A DNA stretch of 64,000 nt from Psychrobacter sp. GP33 (GTDB lineage Bacteria; Pseudomonadota; Gammaproteobacteria; Pseudomonadales; Moraxellaceae). Every line of letters begins with the position of its first letter. The stretch's first letter is position 1. Location: NCBI RefSeq assembly GCF_014119005.1, contig NZ_JACGYX010000001.1, positions 496,001-560,000 on the forward strand, written 5' to 3'. The notes under the pieces were generated by a model. It was not told where the DNA came from and did not search any database. It saw only the letters and a list, made by a program, of their open reading frames with translations. Both the position numbers and the translations under genes were made by a program. Below are positions 55,421-64,000 of the stretch, one piece after another.

Positions 55421-57391
55421 TTAATTGCTTTCAGTAGCACTGTAATTACTGTTGAAATATAAAGAAGCTTTTGTCGCAGTTGTTGAGTTTGATGTTGTTT
55501 TTATTAGAGTGAATTTATCAGTTTGTATGGTGCCATTTTTTCCTATAACTGCAGATTTATTACTATTATTGAAAATATTTGCTGGCTCACCTAGCGGTTT
55601 GGGCAGATGAAATACGGATTTTACAGAACTATTTTGTAGGGTGTCTGAAATTTGTATGTCTGCTAGATCTATATGACCGCGATTGTAAGCTTCAATTTTA
55701 TAAGCAATACATTTACCAGGACTAATAGCATTGATTGAGTTTGTACTAAAACCGTCAGTCGGCTGTACGATATTATTTGCGTTAATATTGTTCGTAGTAT
55801 AGTTTAGGGTTTCGTTACAGTCGTGTACATATTGATACTTTTTAAGAACAAGGGCACCGTTATATTTTTCTACTTCACCAAAATCTAAGTTAAGAATAGT
55901 GCCATTACTCTCGACTCCAGTTTTATAACTTAAGACATTTGGGCTTAAAACAAATTTTCGAATATTTAGCGTAGTATCGACGCTATAGTTCCAATTATTA
56001 GGTTCTATTTCTTCTATACATAAATTAGCCTTATTTTCCAAAGATTTTGGCAATACAATAAAATTATATCTACCTAAAGATCTAGGATCGCTTGAAACAG
56101 ATTGCGGGTTAGGGGTAGAGGGGTGAGTAACGATGATGCCGCCGTTACAATCCGTCAAACTAATTCTTAAAGCATTGTTATATATCCCAGATTCATTGTC
56201 GTTGAAAATACCGTTAAAGTAATTCTCATTTCCTATAAAGGTAGAGGAGGTGTTGTATTGCGAGCTGATGTCTGCGGGAATGCTACCATTATCATTGAAT
56301 ACGATGCCTGAAAAAACGTAGTTTGGCTCACTCGATACGCCAAAACTGATCCATTCACTGAAGGTTTCACCAATAACCAGACGAGGAATACCAATGTTGC
56401 CATTCATGATACCTTCATAGGTTAGGGTTATGGCTGCAGCATTTTTTACGGCTATTACATAATTACTTGCCGAGTTTTCTATACCATAGGTTACGTAGGT
56501 ACCACCATCAGGTATGATGCTATTTGTTAATAATGGAGCATAGCTAGAGTTAGCTATCAAGTTTTTAAAAATACGACTAAAGGTTGGGTTAGGAGGTAGT
56601 ACGCCATTAGGTGTGTTGAGGGTGACCTCACCTTTTGAGTTTAGAGATGGCGTATACGGGTTGTTATTGTTTTTATTATTCTTAAGTACTAAATTTGAAA
56701 TATTATAATAATATAAACTGCTTTCTCCATTTACTGAGCTGTCAACTCTAAGTTGATTACCACTTAACGTATCGACGCTTGAGTTTTGCGAGCTTAGTTG
56801 TGCATCACTTATTTTACTGCCCATAAAATAATCACCCATGGCATTATAATAATAATTCACGTTAGGATTATTTGTGATAACAGCTTGAACCGGTAGGTCG
56901 ATTCCATTGTTCTTTGTGTATGATAAGGTATTACGGGCAATCTCTGAATTGCCATTTACAGTGTAGCTCGCTTGAGCGATTTTTATGGTATGTACGGCAC
57001 TACTATCATCAGGAGTAATAGTAAAGGTATACTTGAATTTATCTGTATCTTGACCAACTGCTATATTCTCTTCGTTTTTGATTTCTAGACCATTTGTATT
57101 ACCACTAGTACTATTAGAAGTGGGCAAAAAAGACACCTCGTTTTGATAGCCTCTCATTTCATTCCGGACAAGCGTAAACTTCCCTTTTGCCCCTGTTGAG
57201 GTGATATAGTTGCCAGAAGCGCTTCCCAATCTTGCATTAGCAGATGTTATGGTAAAAGTTCCCATATCGGCTGGAGTTGCTTGTGCTGTCACCGAAATTG
57301 CGGCTAGGATAACCGCCGTAGCGTATCTTGATTTTACTAGGAGAGTGCTCAAAATCTGAGGATAAGGAATAAACACTAAACTATTGGTCAT
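55421..57391 (-). CDS. Large exported adhesin-like protein, first of surface cluster
   Basis: A 656-aa exported protein, Asn/Ser/Thr-rich, visibly lower in GC than neighbouring housekeeping genes. Signal peptide about 20-38 (AVILAAISVTAQA). The N-terminal half is a beta-rich region with no family I recognise (GTFTITSANARLGSASGNYI; FKYTFTITPDDSSAVHTIKI). About residues 360-500 have an Sdr-like pattern (GIVFNDNGSIPADIS, GIYNNALRISLTDCNGG). The end shares a module with the 707-aa protein: GALVLKKYQYVHDC ... GKCIAYKIEAYNRGHIDLADIQISDTLQ. AGGAT lies 7 nt before the ATG, and an extended -10 is upstream. Confidence 0.8.
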   Translation of the reverse strand: MTNSLVFIPYPQILSTLLVKSRYATAVILAAISVTAQATPADMGTFTITSANARLGSASGNYITSTGAKGKFTLVRNEMRGYQNEVSFLPTSNSTSGNTNGLEIKNEENIAVGQDTDKFKYTFTITPDDSSAVHTIKIAQASYTVNGNSEIARNTLSYTKNNGIDLPVQAVITNNPNVNYYYNAMGDYFMGSKISDAQLSSQNSSVDTLSGNQLRVDSSVNGESSLYYYNISNLVLKNNKNNNNPYTPSLNSKGEVTLNTPNGVLPPNPTFSRIFKNLIANSSYAPLLTNSIIPDGGTYVTYGIENSASNYVIAVKNAAAITLTYEGIMNGNIGIPRLVIGETFSEWISFGVSSEPNYVFSGIVFNDNGSIPADISSQYNTSSTFIGNENYFNGIFNDNESGIYNNALRISLTDCNGGIIVTHPSTPNPQSVSSDPRSLGRYNFIVLPKSLENKANLCIEEIEPNNWNYSVDTTLNIRKFVLSPNVLSYKTGVESNGTILNLDFGEVEKYNGALVLKKYQYVHDCNETLNYTTNNINANNIVQPTDGFSTNSINAISPGKCIAYKIEAYNRGHIDLADIQISDTLQNSSVKSVFHLPKPLGEPANIFNNSNKSAVIGKNGTIQTDKFTLIKTTSNSTTATKASLYFNSNYSATESN

Positions 57392-57469
57392 ACATTATCC
57401 TATAGATAAAAAAGCTGAAAATCATAAATACGCACGGTCAGTACAGATTGAAGAAATAATAAGTTACTT

Positions 57470-57478
57470 ATTATAACA
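57470..57478 (-). promoter_or_regulatory. Extended -10 promoter for the surface cluster
   Basis: On the minus strand TGTTATAAT, an extended -10 (TGnTATAAT), about 80 nt upstream of the 656-aa gene start. Confidence 0.5.
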
Positions 57479-58036
57479 ATAACGATACGTTAGTATGTTG
57501 AAGAATCGAACATTATGTTCAAGGTTTTTAAAAGTTAATTAGACGTATTAACAAATAGCAATGATGTTTAAAGAAGATCGTGCCTAAACTGTTATCTCCA
57601 GAGTAGGCTCATTCAGTTGAAAAATACTTACTATAATGTCATTTATTTATAGCAATAAACATTTAGAACATAAACGTTTATAATAAATGGCTGTATTTTG
57701 CTAATTTACTGAATACATATTAAGGTGGTGAGGCTTATCACCTTATTAAAGCTACATTCGAAAAAGACCATAGCCATGCTAGCTCACTGGCGTAACTTTA
57801 TTAGCAAGAAGACAGTTAGTCTTATATTTTTATACCTAGCTTGCAATATTATGTTAACTTATGCCGCAGTATTGGCAGATGTCACTTTGCGCATGTTGTC
57901 CATGGCATTGCTAACTAATTATTGTTCGAAGATAACAGTGTGGTACCTGCTGAGTTAGATAATGGATTGTTTAAATAGAGCACGGAAGTCATTAGGCAGT
58001 CTATTGTGTTATCACGCTATCCCATCAATAACGCCC

Positions 58037-58045
58037 TGTTATAAT
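58037..58045 (+). promoter_or_regulatory. aceE extended -10 promoter
   Basis: TGTTATAAT (TGnTATAAT) about 34 nt upstream of the aceE start; no good -35 box, as usual for extended -10 promoters. Confidence 0.55.
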
Positions 58046-58078
58046 GCAGGGATGACTCATATAAAAGGATTAATCAAG

Positions 58079-60892
58079 ATGAACTATTATAAGGATGCTG
58101 ATAGCACCGAAACGCAGGAATGGCTACAGGCTTTTGAGTCAGTCATTAAACATGCGGATAAAGATCGTGCTCAGTTTTTATTAAAAGCATTATATAACAT
58201 GGGTGTGCAAGAAGGTCTGCCTTTTAATCGCCTTGATACTGCTTATATCAATACCATTGCGGTTGAAGATGAGCCAATGTACCCTGGTGATTTGGCTATT
58301 GAGCGTAAAATCCGTGCATTGATTCGTTATAACGCATTAGCAATGGTGATGCGAGCTAATAAGAATGATGATGATTTAGGCGGTCACTTAGCCTCATTTG
58401 CATCAAGTGCTACCCTTTATGAAACCGGCTTTAACCATTTCTTCCGCGCTGCCAGTGATCATTTCGGCGGTGATATGATTTATTATCAAGGTCACTCAGC
58501 GCCCGGTATGTATGCACGTTCTTATTTAGAAGGTCGCTTGACTGAAGAGCAGCTCGATAACTTCCGTCGTGAAGTAGGCGGCAAAGGACTGTCAAGCTAT
58601 CCGCATCCTTATTTGATGCCAGATTATTGGCAGTTCCCAACGGTATCAATGGGTTTGGGTCCTATTATGTCGATTTACCATGCGCACGTGCATCGCTATA
58701 TGGAAAATCGTAAATTATTAGAGAAAGAAGATCGTAAGATTTGGGCGTTCTTGGGTGATGGCGAAACGGATGAGCCAGAAAGCTTAGGTGCCATCTCGCT
58801 TGCGGGTCGTGAAAAGCTAGATAACCTGATTTGGGTGGTTAACTGTAACTTACAGCGTCTTGATGGTCCAGTTCGTGGTAACGGTAAAATTATTCAAGAG
58901 CTTGAATCAGTGTTCCGCGGTGCTGGCTGGCGAGTGATTAAAGTCGTCTGGGGCGGCAATTGGGATTCGCTACTTGCCAAAGATGAGACAGGTGTTCTTA
59001 AATATCGCATGGAAGAAGCGGTTGACGGTGAATATCAGCTGTACGAAGCGCGTAGTGCTGAATTTACTCGCGAGCATTTCTTTAATAAATATCCTGAATT
59101 AAAAGAAATGGCTGATGCCTTAACAGATGATGATATTTCACGCTTAAATCGTGGTGGACATGATCCGATGAAGGTTTATGCCGCGTTTAGTGAAGCGATG
59201 AAAACCAAAGGTCAGCCGACAGTTATTTTAGTGAAGACCGTCAAAGGTTATGGTCTATCCACCACCCAAGCAGTTAACAAATCGCATCAAGTGAAAAAGC
59301 TGGATCAGGATGCCTTAGTTTACTTCCGCGATCGTTTTGATTTACCATTTACGGACGAGCAATTAGAGACGCTACCGTTCTATCGTCCTGCTGAAGATTC
59401 AGCGGAGATGAAGTATCTTAAAGGTCGCCGTGAAGCGTTGGGTGGTCATCTGCCTAATCGCCGTAGTGGTCATATTCCTTTAAATATTCCTGAATTATCT
59501 ATCTTTGACCGTGTGTTAAAAGGCAGTAACGGTAAAGAGCAATCAACGACGATGGTATTTGTTCGTCTGCTTGCTGCGATGCTTAAAAACAAAGACATCC
59601 AAGATCGTGTCGTGCCTATTGTTCCAGATGAAGCACGTACCTTTGGTTTAGAAGGTATGTTCCGTCAATTAGGTATTTACTCTGCAGTGGGACAAAAATA
59701 TACGCCTGAAGATAGTGAAGCGTTGATGGGCTATAAAGAAGCCATTGATGGTCACATGTTAGAAGAAGGTATTAATGAAGCAGGGGCGATGAGTGCGTGG
59801 ATTGCGTTGGCAACCAGTTATTCTGTGAACGCATTACCGATGATTCCGATGTACATTTACTACTCGATGTTTGGTTTTCAGCGCGTTGGTGATTTGGCGT
59901 GGGCAGCAGGTGATTGTCAAGCACAGGGCTTCTTGTTGGGTGCAACGGCAGGTCGCACCACGCTAAACGGTGAAGGTCTACAGCATCAAGATGGTCATTC
60001 GCAAATTTTGTTTAACGTCGTTCCTAACTGCGTGAGTTATGATCCTTGCTTTGGTTATGAATTAGCAGTCATTATGCATGACGGTTTACGCCGGATGTAT
60101 GCTGAAGGCGAGCGTATTTATTACTATCTCACCTTGATGAATGAGAATTATGAGCAGCCTGAAATGCCAGAAGGTGTAGAAGAAGGCATCAAACGTGGCA
60201 TGTATCTGTTAGAAGATAATGGTTCAACGCAAGTTCAACTATTAGGTTCGGGTGTTATCTTACGCGAAGTGCAAAAAGCCGCGCGTATCTTAAAAGACGA
60301 ATTTAATATCACCTCTAACGTGTGGAGCGTGACCAGCTTTAATGAGTTGACGCGTGATGGAATGGCTTGTGACGACTACAATCGTCTACATCCAATGGAT
60401 GAAGAGCGTGTGCCATGGGTGACTGAGCAACTTGCACCGCACGAAGGTGTGGTCGTTGCCGCAACCGATTATATGCGCAACTATTCAGAACAGATCCGTG
60501 CTTGGTTACCAGATAGTCGTCCATATACTACATTAGGTACAGATGGTTATGGTCGCTCTGATACTCGCGAAAATCTACGTAGCTTCTTTAACGTTGATGC
60601 CGCACATATCGTTGTTGCTACTCTAAAGCGCTTGGCTGATGAAGGTGAAGTAGAGATGCGTTTGGTTAAAGACGCTATCTCTAGCTTGAATATCGATATC
60701 GATCATCCTCCTGCGTGGCAGCAGCAGCCTTATTATGACCATTCTCCAGACGCACCAGCGCCTGGTAATATAAATCCGATTCCTGTACCTGAGTTTGTTG
60801 TTGAAGATGATGATGAAATCAGCAGTGAAGGTCGTGCTGAAGATCAAGCCGATGCCAATTTACTCAATGATGATGACGTCAAAGAATCATAA
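58079..60892 (+). CDS. aceE: Pyruvate dehydrogenase E1 component (homodimeric)
   Basis: Thiamine-diphosphate enzyme that decarboxylates pyruvate and acetylates the E2 lipoyl groups. The 937-aa protein is of the AceE type: ETQEWLQAFESVI near the start, YYQGHSAPGMYARSYLEGRL, the TPP motif GDGETDEPESLGAI ... NLIWVVNCNLQRLDGP, and later GLEGMFRQLGIYSAVGQKYTP. Starting at ATG 58079 (AAAGGA 9 nt upstream) gives a length like E. coli AceE (887) plus an acidic Asp/Glu-rich tail of about 45 residues. It is followed by aceF 22 nt on. Confidence 0.97.
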   Translation: MNYYKDADSTETQEWLQAFESVIKHADKDRAQFLLKALYNMGVQEGLPFNRLDTAYINTIAVEDEPMYPGDLAIERKIRALIRYNALAMVMRANKNDDDLGGHLASFASSATLYETGFNHFFRAASDHFGGDMIYYQGHSAPGMYARSYLEGRLTEEQLDNFRREVGGKGLSSYPHPYLMPDYWQFPTVSMGLGPIMSIYHAHVHRYMENRKLLEKEDRKIWAFLGDGETDEPESLGAISLAGREKLDNLIWVVNCNLQRLDGPVRGNGKIIQELESVFRGAGWRVIKVVWGGNWDSLLAKDETGVLKYRMEEAVDGEYQLYEARSAEFTREHFFNKYPELKEMADALTDDDISRLNRGGHDPMKVYAAFSEAMKTKGQPTVILVKTVKGYGLSTTQAVNKSHQVKKLDQDALVYFRDRFDLPFTDEQLETLPFYRPAEDSAEMKYLKGRREALGGHLPNRRSGHIPLNIPELSIFDRVLKGSNGKEQSTTMVFVRLLAAMLKNKDIQDRVVPIVPDEARTFGLEGMFRQLGIYSAVGQKYTPEDSEALMGYKEAIDGHMLEEGINEAGAMSAWIALATSYSVNALPMIPMYIYYSMFGFQRVGDLAWAAGDCQAQGFLLGATAGRTTLNGEGLQHQDGHSQILFNVVPNCVSYDPCFGYELAVIMHDGLRRMYAEGERIYYYLTLMNENYEQPEMPEGVEEGIKRGMYLLEDNGSTQVQLLGSGVILREVQKAARILKDEFNITSNVWSVTSFNELTRDGMACDDYNRLHPMDEERVPWVTEQLAPHEGVVVAATDYMRNYSEQIRAWLPDSRPYTTLGTDGYGRSDTRENLRSFFNVDAAHIVVATLKRLADEGEVEMRLVKDAISSLNIDIDHPPAWQQQPYYDHSPDAPAPGNINPIPVPEFVVEDDDEISSEGRAEDQADANLLNDDDVKES

Positions 60893-60914
60893 TCACCAGA
60901 CAAGGAGAATAAGG

Positions 60915-62651
60915 ATGGAAATTAAAGCCCCCGATTTGGGTGTCGATAGTGCCGAAGTCAGTGAAATTATGGTGCAAGTCGGCGACGTTATTGCTAAAGA
61001 CGATAACATCGTACTATTAGAATCTGACAAAGCTTCGGTCGAAGTACCAAGCTCAGCGGCTGGTAAAGTGACGAAAATCAGCATCTCAATTGGCGACCAC
61101 GTTAGCGAAGGCATGGTGCTTATTGAGATTGAAAGTGATGCTGCTGAAGATAGCAGTGCTACAGATGCAGATAAAGCACCAGTTAAACAGTCGCCAGTTA
61201 TCGAAGCAAAAGCTAATGAAGTAAGTCAAAATGACAGTGCTTCTACTAGCAATGATTCTACTAATAGTGAAACTAGCTCTTCAAAACCTGCTGCCAAAAC
61301 AGGTTCGGCAACCACGCATGCATTGCCAGATTTAGGCGTTGACGAGGCGCAAGTTGCTGAGATCATGGTCAGCGAAGGTGATCTCGTCACAGCTGATCAG
61401 TCTATAATTTTGATTGAGTCTGATAAAGCGTCGGTTGAAGTGCCTGCGCCAGTAGCTGGACGAGTTGAGAGAATACTAGTGAAAGCTGGTGACATGGTCG
61501 CCAATGGTCAAGATTTTATCGTGATTGTTAGTACTGATATAGCGTCTGAAACTGATAGCTCTAGTAATACTACTTCAGATGATAACGTTTCTGATAAGAC
61601 AGCAACGACTAGCGAAGCACCAGTAGCTCAAACTACTCAGTCTAAGCAAACAGATACCAAGCCTGCCTCTAATAACCAAGCGGTAAGTACTGGTGGTAAG
61701 CTGACTGAAGCTCAAGTTAACGCTAAGTTAACTGAAGTTTATGCCGGTCCTGCCGTGCGTAAGCTTGCCCGTCAATTGGGTGTTGATATCACGCAAGTGA
61801 GTGGCTCAGCACTTAATAAGCGCATCTTAAAAGAAGACTTATTTGCCCACGTCAAGGAAGTATTAACCAAGCAGCCTATTGCACAAGCAGCTACTGGTAC
61901 GACTAGTGTTAGCTTGCCAAAACTACCTGATATGAGCAACGTTGAGATTTGGGGTGAGACTGAAACCCAAGACTTAACTCGCTTGCAAAAAGTATCTATA
62001 CCGCAGCTTAACTATAATACCTATTTGCCACAAGTCACTCAGTTTGATGTATCAGACATCACTGAAACGGAAAAATTACGTGGCGAATTAAAAGGGGGTA
62101 TGAAAGCGCAAGGTATTGGTTTGACGATTCTAGCCTTTATTGTCAAGGCAACTGCTTACGCATTGACTCAGCATCCGCGTTTTAACAGTCATTTAAGTGA
62201 TGACAATACGCAAGTTATCTTACGTAAAAGCGTGAATATGGGTATTGCGGTAGCAACAGATGATGGCTTAATCGTGCCGGTCATTAAGAACGCGCATGAA
62301 AAAGGTATTAAGCAAATCGCCATTGAAATTGGTGAGTTAGCAATCAAGGCACGTGATAAAAAACTCAGTACCAAAGATTTGCAAGGTGCAAGCTTTACCA
62401 TCTCAAGCCAAGGTATCTTAGGTGGCACTGCATTTACACCATTGGTAAACTGGCCGCAAGTGGGAATCTTGGGGGCTTCAGAAGCAACCATGCAGCCACA
62501 ATGGAATGCAGCTAAGCAAACCTTTGAGCCGCGTCTCATATTACCGTTGTCACTATCTTATGACCATCGTGTCATTAATGGTGCTGATGCGGCAGTATTT
62601 ACCCGTTATGTTGCAAGCTTATTGGCTGATCCACGCCGCATATTGCTATAA
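60915..62651 (+). CDS. aceF: Dihydrolipoyllysine acetyltransferase (PDH E2)
   Basis: Core of the pyruvate dehydrogenase complex. The 578-aa protein has two lipoyl domains (lipoyl-Lys in SDKASVEVPSSAAGKV near residue 40 and SDKASVEVPAPVAGRV near residue 175) with a Ser/Thr/Asn-rich linker, a second linker (Ser/Thr/Gln), the E3-binding domain (YAGPAVRKLARQLGVDITQV), and the catalytic domain ending with SLSYDHRVINGADAAVF (His and Asp). The ATG at 60915 has AAGGAG 7 nt upstream; the frame extends upstream but overlaps aceE. Two lipoyl domains compare with three in E. coli. No lpd follows; a terminator is at 62689. Confidence 0.97.
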   Translation: MEIKAPDLGVDSAEVSEIMVQVGDVIAKDDNIVLLESDKASVEVPSSAAGKVTKISISIGDHVSEGMVLIEIESDAAEDSSATDADKAPVKQSPVIEAKANEVSQNDSASTSNDSTNSETSSSKPAAKTGSATTHALPDLGVDEAQVAEIMVSEGDLVTADQSIILIESDKASVEVPAPVAGRVERILVKAGDMVANGQDFIVIVSTDIASETDSSSNTTSDDNVSDKTATTSEAPVAQTTQSKQTDTKPASNNQAVSTGGKLTEAQVNAKLTEVYAGPAVRKLARQLGVDITQVSGSALNKRILKEDLFAHVKEVLTKQPIAQAATGTTSVSLPKLPDMSNVEIWGETETQDLTRLQKVSIPQLNYNTYLPQVTQFDVSDITETEKLRGELKGGMKAQGIGLTILAFIVKATAYALTQHPRFNSHLSDDNTQVILRKSVNMGIAVATDDGLIVPVIKNAHEKGIKQIAIEIGELAIKARDKKLSTKDLQGASFTISSQGILGGTAFTPLVNWPQVGILGASEATMQPQWNAAKQTFEPRLILPLSLSYDHRVINGADAAVFTRYVASLLADPRRILL

Positions 62652-62688
62652 TTGATGTTGTAAAAGCTATTTAGTTTATTAGCATTAA

Positions 62689-62719
62689 TAAAAAAGACTA
62701 TCTACGGATGGTCTTTTTT
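62689..62719 (+). terminator. aceEF terminator
   Basis: AAAAAAGACTATC pairs with GATGGTCTTTTTT (one T:G) around TACG, followed by the T-run. Confidence 0.88.
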
Positions 62720-62777
62720 ATTACATTTTTTTAGAGTTATAATTTACAATTTATGAGAAGTACTAAATTCCGGACGT

Positions 62778-62806
62778 AAAAAAGCCAGCTTGAAGGCTGA
62801 CTTTTT
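62778..62806 (-). terminator. OmpW-family gene terminator
   Basis: AAAAAAGCCAGC against GCTGACTTTTTT (one mismatch) around a short loop, about 35 nt past the stop on the minus strand. Confidence 0.75.
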
Positions 62807-62839
62807 TATTTACAATCTTTAGCTTATAATATTGCTTAA

Positions 62840-63466
62840 TTAGAATTGTTTAACAAAAGCAACGCCGTAAACCCAAGGGCTAATATTGATTTCACCAAGC
62901 TCATTACCATCTAAAGTAGCATCTGTTTTGATATCCATATAACGGGCATCAATACGGAACGCTTCAGTTGGAGCAAATGGAATATCAAGACCAATATGAC
63001 CAGCAACACCAACGCTATCGTCAAGCTTTAAGTCACCACCATTAGACACTCTTTCTTTAAAGAAAGTTGTATAGTTCACACCAACACCAACAAATGGCTT
63101 CACATTCATAGGTAGATTATAATCATCAAAGTGGTATTGTAATGATAGAGTAGGTGGCAAATGCTGAGTTTTACCGTTAAGTATTTCATTACCATTAGCA
63201 TCATTTAAAGTAAAGTCATGATGAAATGGAATCGCAGCTAGCAGCTCAATACCAACGTTATTAGCAATAAAGTATTCACCACTGATAGTTGGACGTACAT
63301 CGCCGTCAACATCAACAGATAAACCGTTATTCAAAGTACCGTTATCACTTTTAGGGTCAACATAGTGCGCACCGGCAGCTACTGACCAAGTACCAGCAGG
63401 TACAGCAAAAGCAGTGGTCATAGTAAGGGCGGTAGCAGCAGCTAAAACTAGGGATTGTAGTTTCAT
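62840..63466 (-). CDS. OmpW-family outer-membrane protein
   Basis: A 208-aa small outer-membrane barrel. Signal peptide 1-21 (ending AFA), then the OmpW pattern: GTWSVAAGAHYVDPKSDNG, PTISGEYFIANNVGIELLAAIPFHHDF, HLPPTLSLQYHFDDYNLP, VKPFVGVGVNYTTFF, and terminal SPWVYGVAFVKQF with C-terminal Phe as a BAM signal. Length matches E. coli OmpW (212). GAGGA is 9 nt before the ATG. Relatives carry small hydrophobic or toxic solutes; the role here is not clear. Confidence 0.93.
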   Translation of the reverse strand: MKLQSLVLAAATALTMTTAFAVPAGTWSVAAGAHYVDPKSDNGTLNNGLSVDVDGDVRPTISGEYFIANNVGIELLAAIPFHHDFTLNDANGNEILNGKTQHLPPTLSLQYHFDDYNLPMNVKPFVGVGVNYTTFFKERVSNGGDLKLDDSVGVAGHIGLDIPFAPTEAFRIDARYMDIKTDATLDGNELGEINISPWVYGVAFVKQF

Positions 63467-64000
63467 TATTTCTGTCCTCAGGATAATAAAAAAATATCAG
63501 CCGACTCAATGGGGATAACAGCGGTGGCTGATTATTAAAGCTGCAGTTAGACAACAGTTGCGGGCTTTCAAAAATATTATAATACAAAAACCGTACAAAC
63601 TGTAAGGTTTTAGATAAATATATTAATTTAACTAGAATTAGTGTTCATTTAAATTAAACGTGCCTATATTTAATTTAAGCTTCTATTTAAATTTCGTTAT
63701 TATTTAGACAGCAATAGACATAAAATTTTGTGCAATATCAATTTTTTATTTACACTGCGACTTTATTACATCTTTTATTATAAAAATGAATGTCATAATA
63801 ACGATGATAAAATTATTGGATTGTTCTTAAAAAGTTATTGATAGATAGGTAAATATAGATATGGTAAATAAGGATATGAGCAGCAAATGGATATGTAGTG
63901 GTCAAAATCGATGATTGGTTATTGTAGTAATTCGCCATTACGTTGCCCTCATGCGAAGACAATAGAACTACTTAACCAGCCGAATAACTGCTGTCCTAAC
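63467..64000. other. OmpW upstream region and right edge
   Basis: 534 nt with no gene I can support. The leader of the ompW-like gene contains an ATCAGCC ... GGCTGAT inverted repeat (63496-63502 and 63536-63542) and a minus-strand -10 candidate TATAAT at 63576-63581 with no good -35. The rest is AT-rich. Confidence 0.4.

Larger units (their letters stand above)
57392..58078. other. Long divergent intergenic region, surface cluster / aceE
   Basis: 687 nt. It holds extended -10 elements at both ends (57470-57478 minus, 58037-58045 plus). A hydrophobic 77-codon frame (57725-57958, GTG start) lies in the middle; it has no good ribosome site or recognisable family and may be noise or a gene remnant. 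No terminator stem or RNA gene was seen. Confidence 0.4.

Noticed and set aside
57725..57958. Hydrophobic 77-codon frame upstream of aceE
   Set aside because: GTG start without a ribosome site and no recognisable family; kept only as a note in the intergenic entry.

Overview
The window looks like chromosomal DNA of a Psychrobacter-like member of the Moraxellaceae (Gammaproteobacteria). Four things point there: the block prmA / zinc-ribbon DUF3426 gene / fis at the left edge, a CsrA with a long C-terminal tail, a tmRNA encoding the tag ANDENYALAA, and AT-leaning codon use. The genus is inferred from gene content and protein resemblance; no database search was run. No insertion sequence, prophage, CRISPR array or rRNA was seen. 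The only RNA gene found is ssrA (tmRNA).

Layout. 1-9.5 kb: fis, a DUF3426 gene, prmA, a TPR lipoprotein and the bifunctional penicillin-binding protein PBP1B on the minus strand, then a CcoI/FixI-type copper P-type ATPase on the plus strand. 9.6-20 kb: a BI-1/YccA membrane protein, nadK, a DUF1315 gene, a HopJ-family gene, csrA, lysC, alaS, a small membrane protein and an L,D-transpeptidase. 20-27 kb: prmB, aroC, an esterase, ssrA, and a divergent EamA exporter / MocR regulator pair. 26.6-35 kb: the rpsF-rpsR-rplI operon with a recognisable S6:S18 autoregulatory leader, a GYF-RDD membrane protein, ppsA divergent from its regulator ppsR, and the transhydrogenase sthA. 35-40.5 kb: a TolC / HlyD / two-permease export operon with no ATPase gene. 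40.9-45.7 kb: glpK with an unusual insertion, a glycine-zipper protein, an EEP-family nuclease/phosphatase and a TetR regulator.

45.7-57.4 kb is the most unusual part. Five exported proteins lie in one direction: a 656-aa adhesin-like protein, a 154-aa single-domain DUF11-like protein, a 707-aa DUF11-like protein, a 1759-aa protein that joins DUF11 and SdrD-B-like modules to a predicted outer-membrane beta-barrel, and a 348-aa exported protein of unknown family. They share sequence modules with one another. I infer a surface-display system or surface layer with its own outer-membrane anchor, not obviously matching a named secretion or pilus system.

58-64 kb: aceE-aceF (pyruvate dehydrogenase E1 and E2, no lpd next to them) and an OmpW-family porin. 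Most of the window is core metabolism and translation. Accessory interest lies in the surface cluster, the ATPase-less exporter, several proteins with lineage-specific insertions or extensions, and a set of long perfect intergenic hairpins, most of them without a terminator T-tract.
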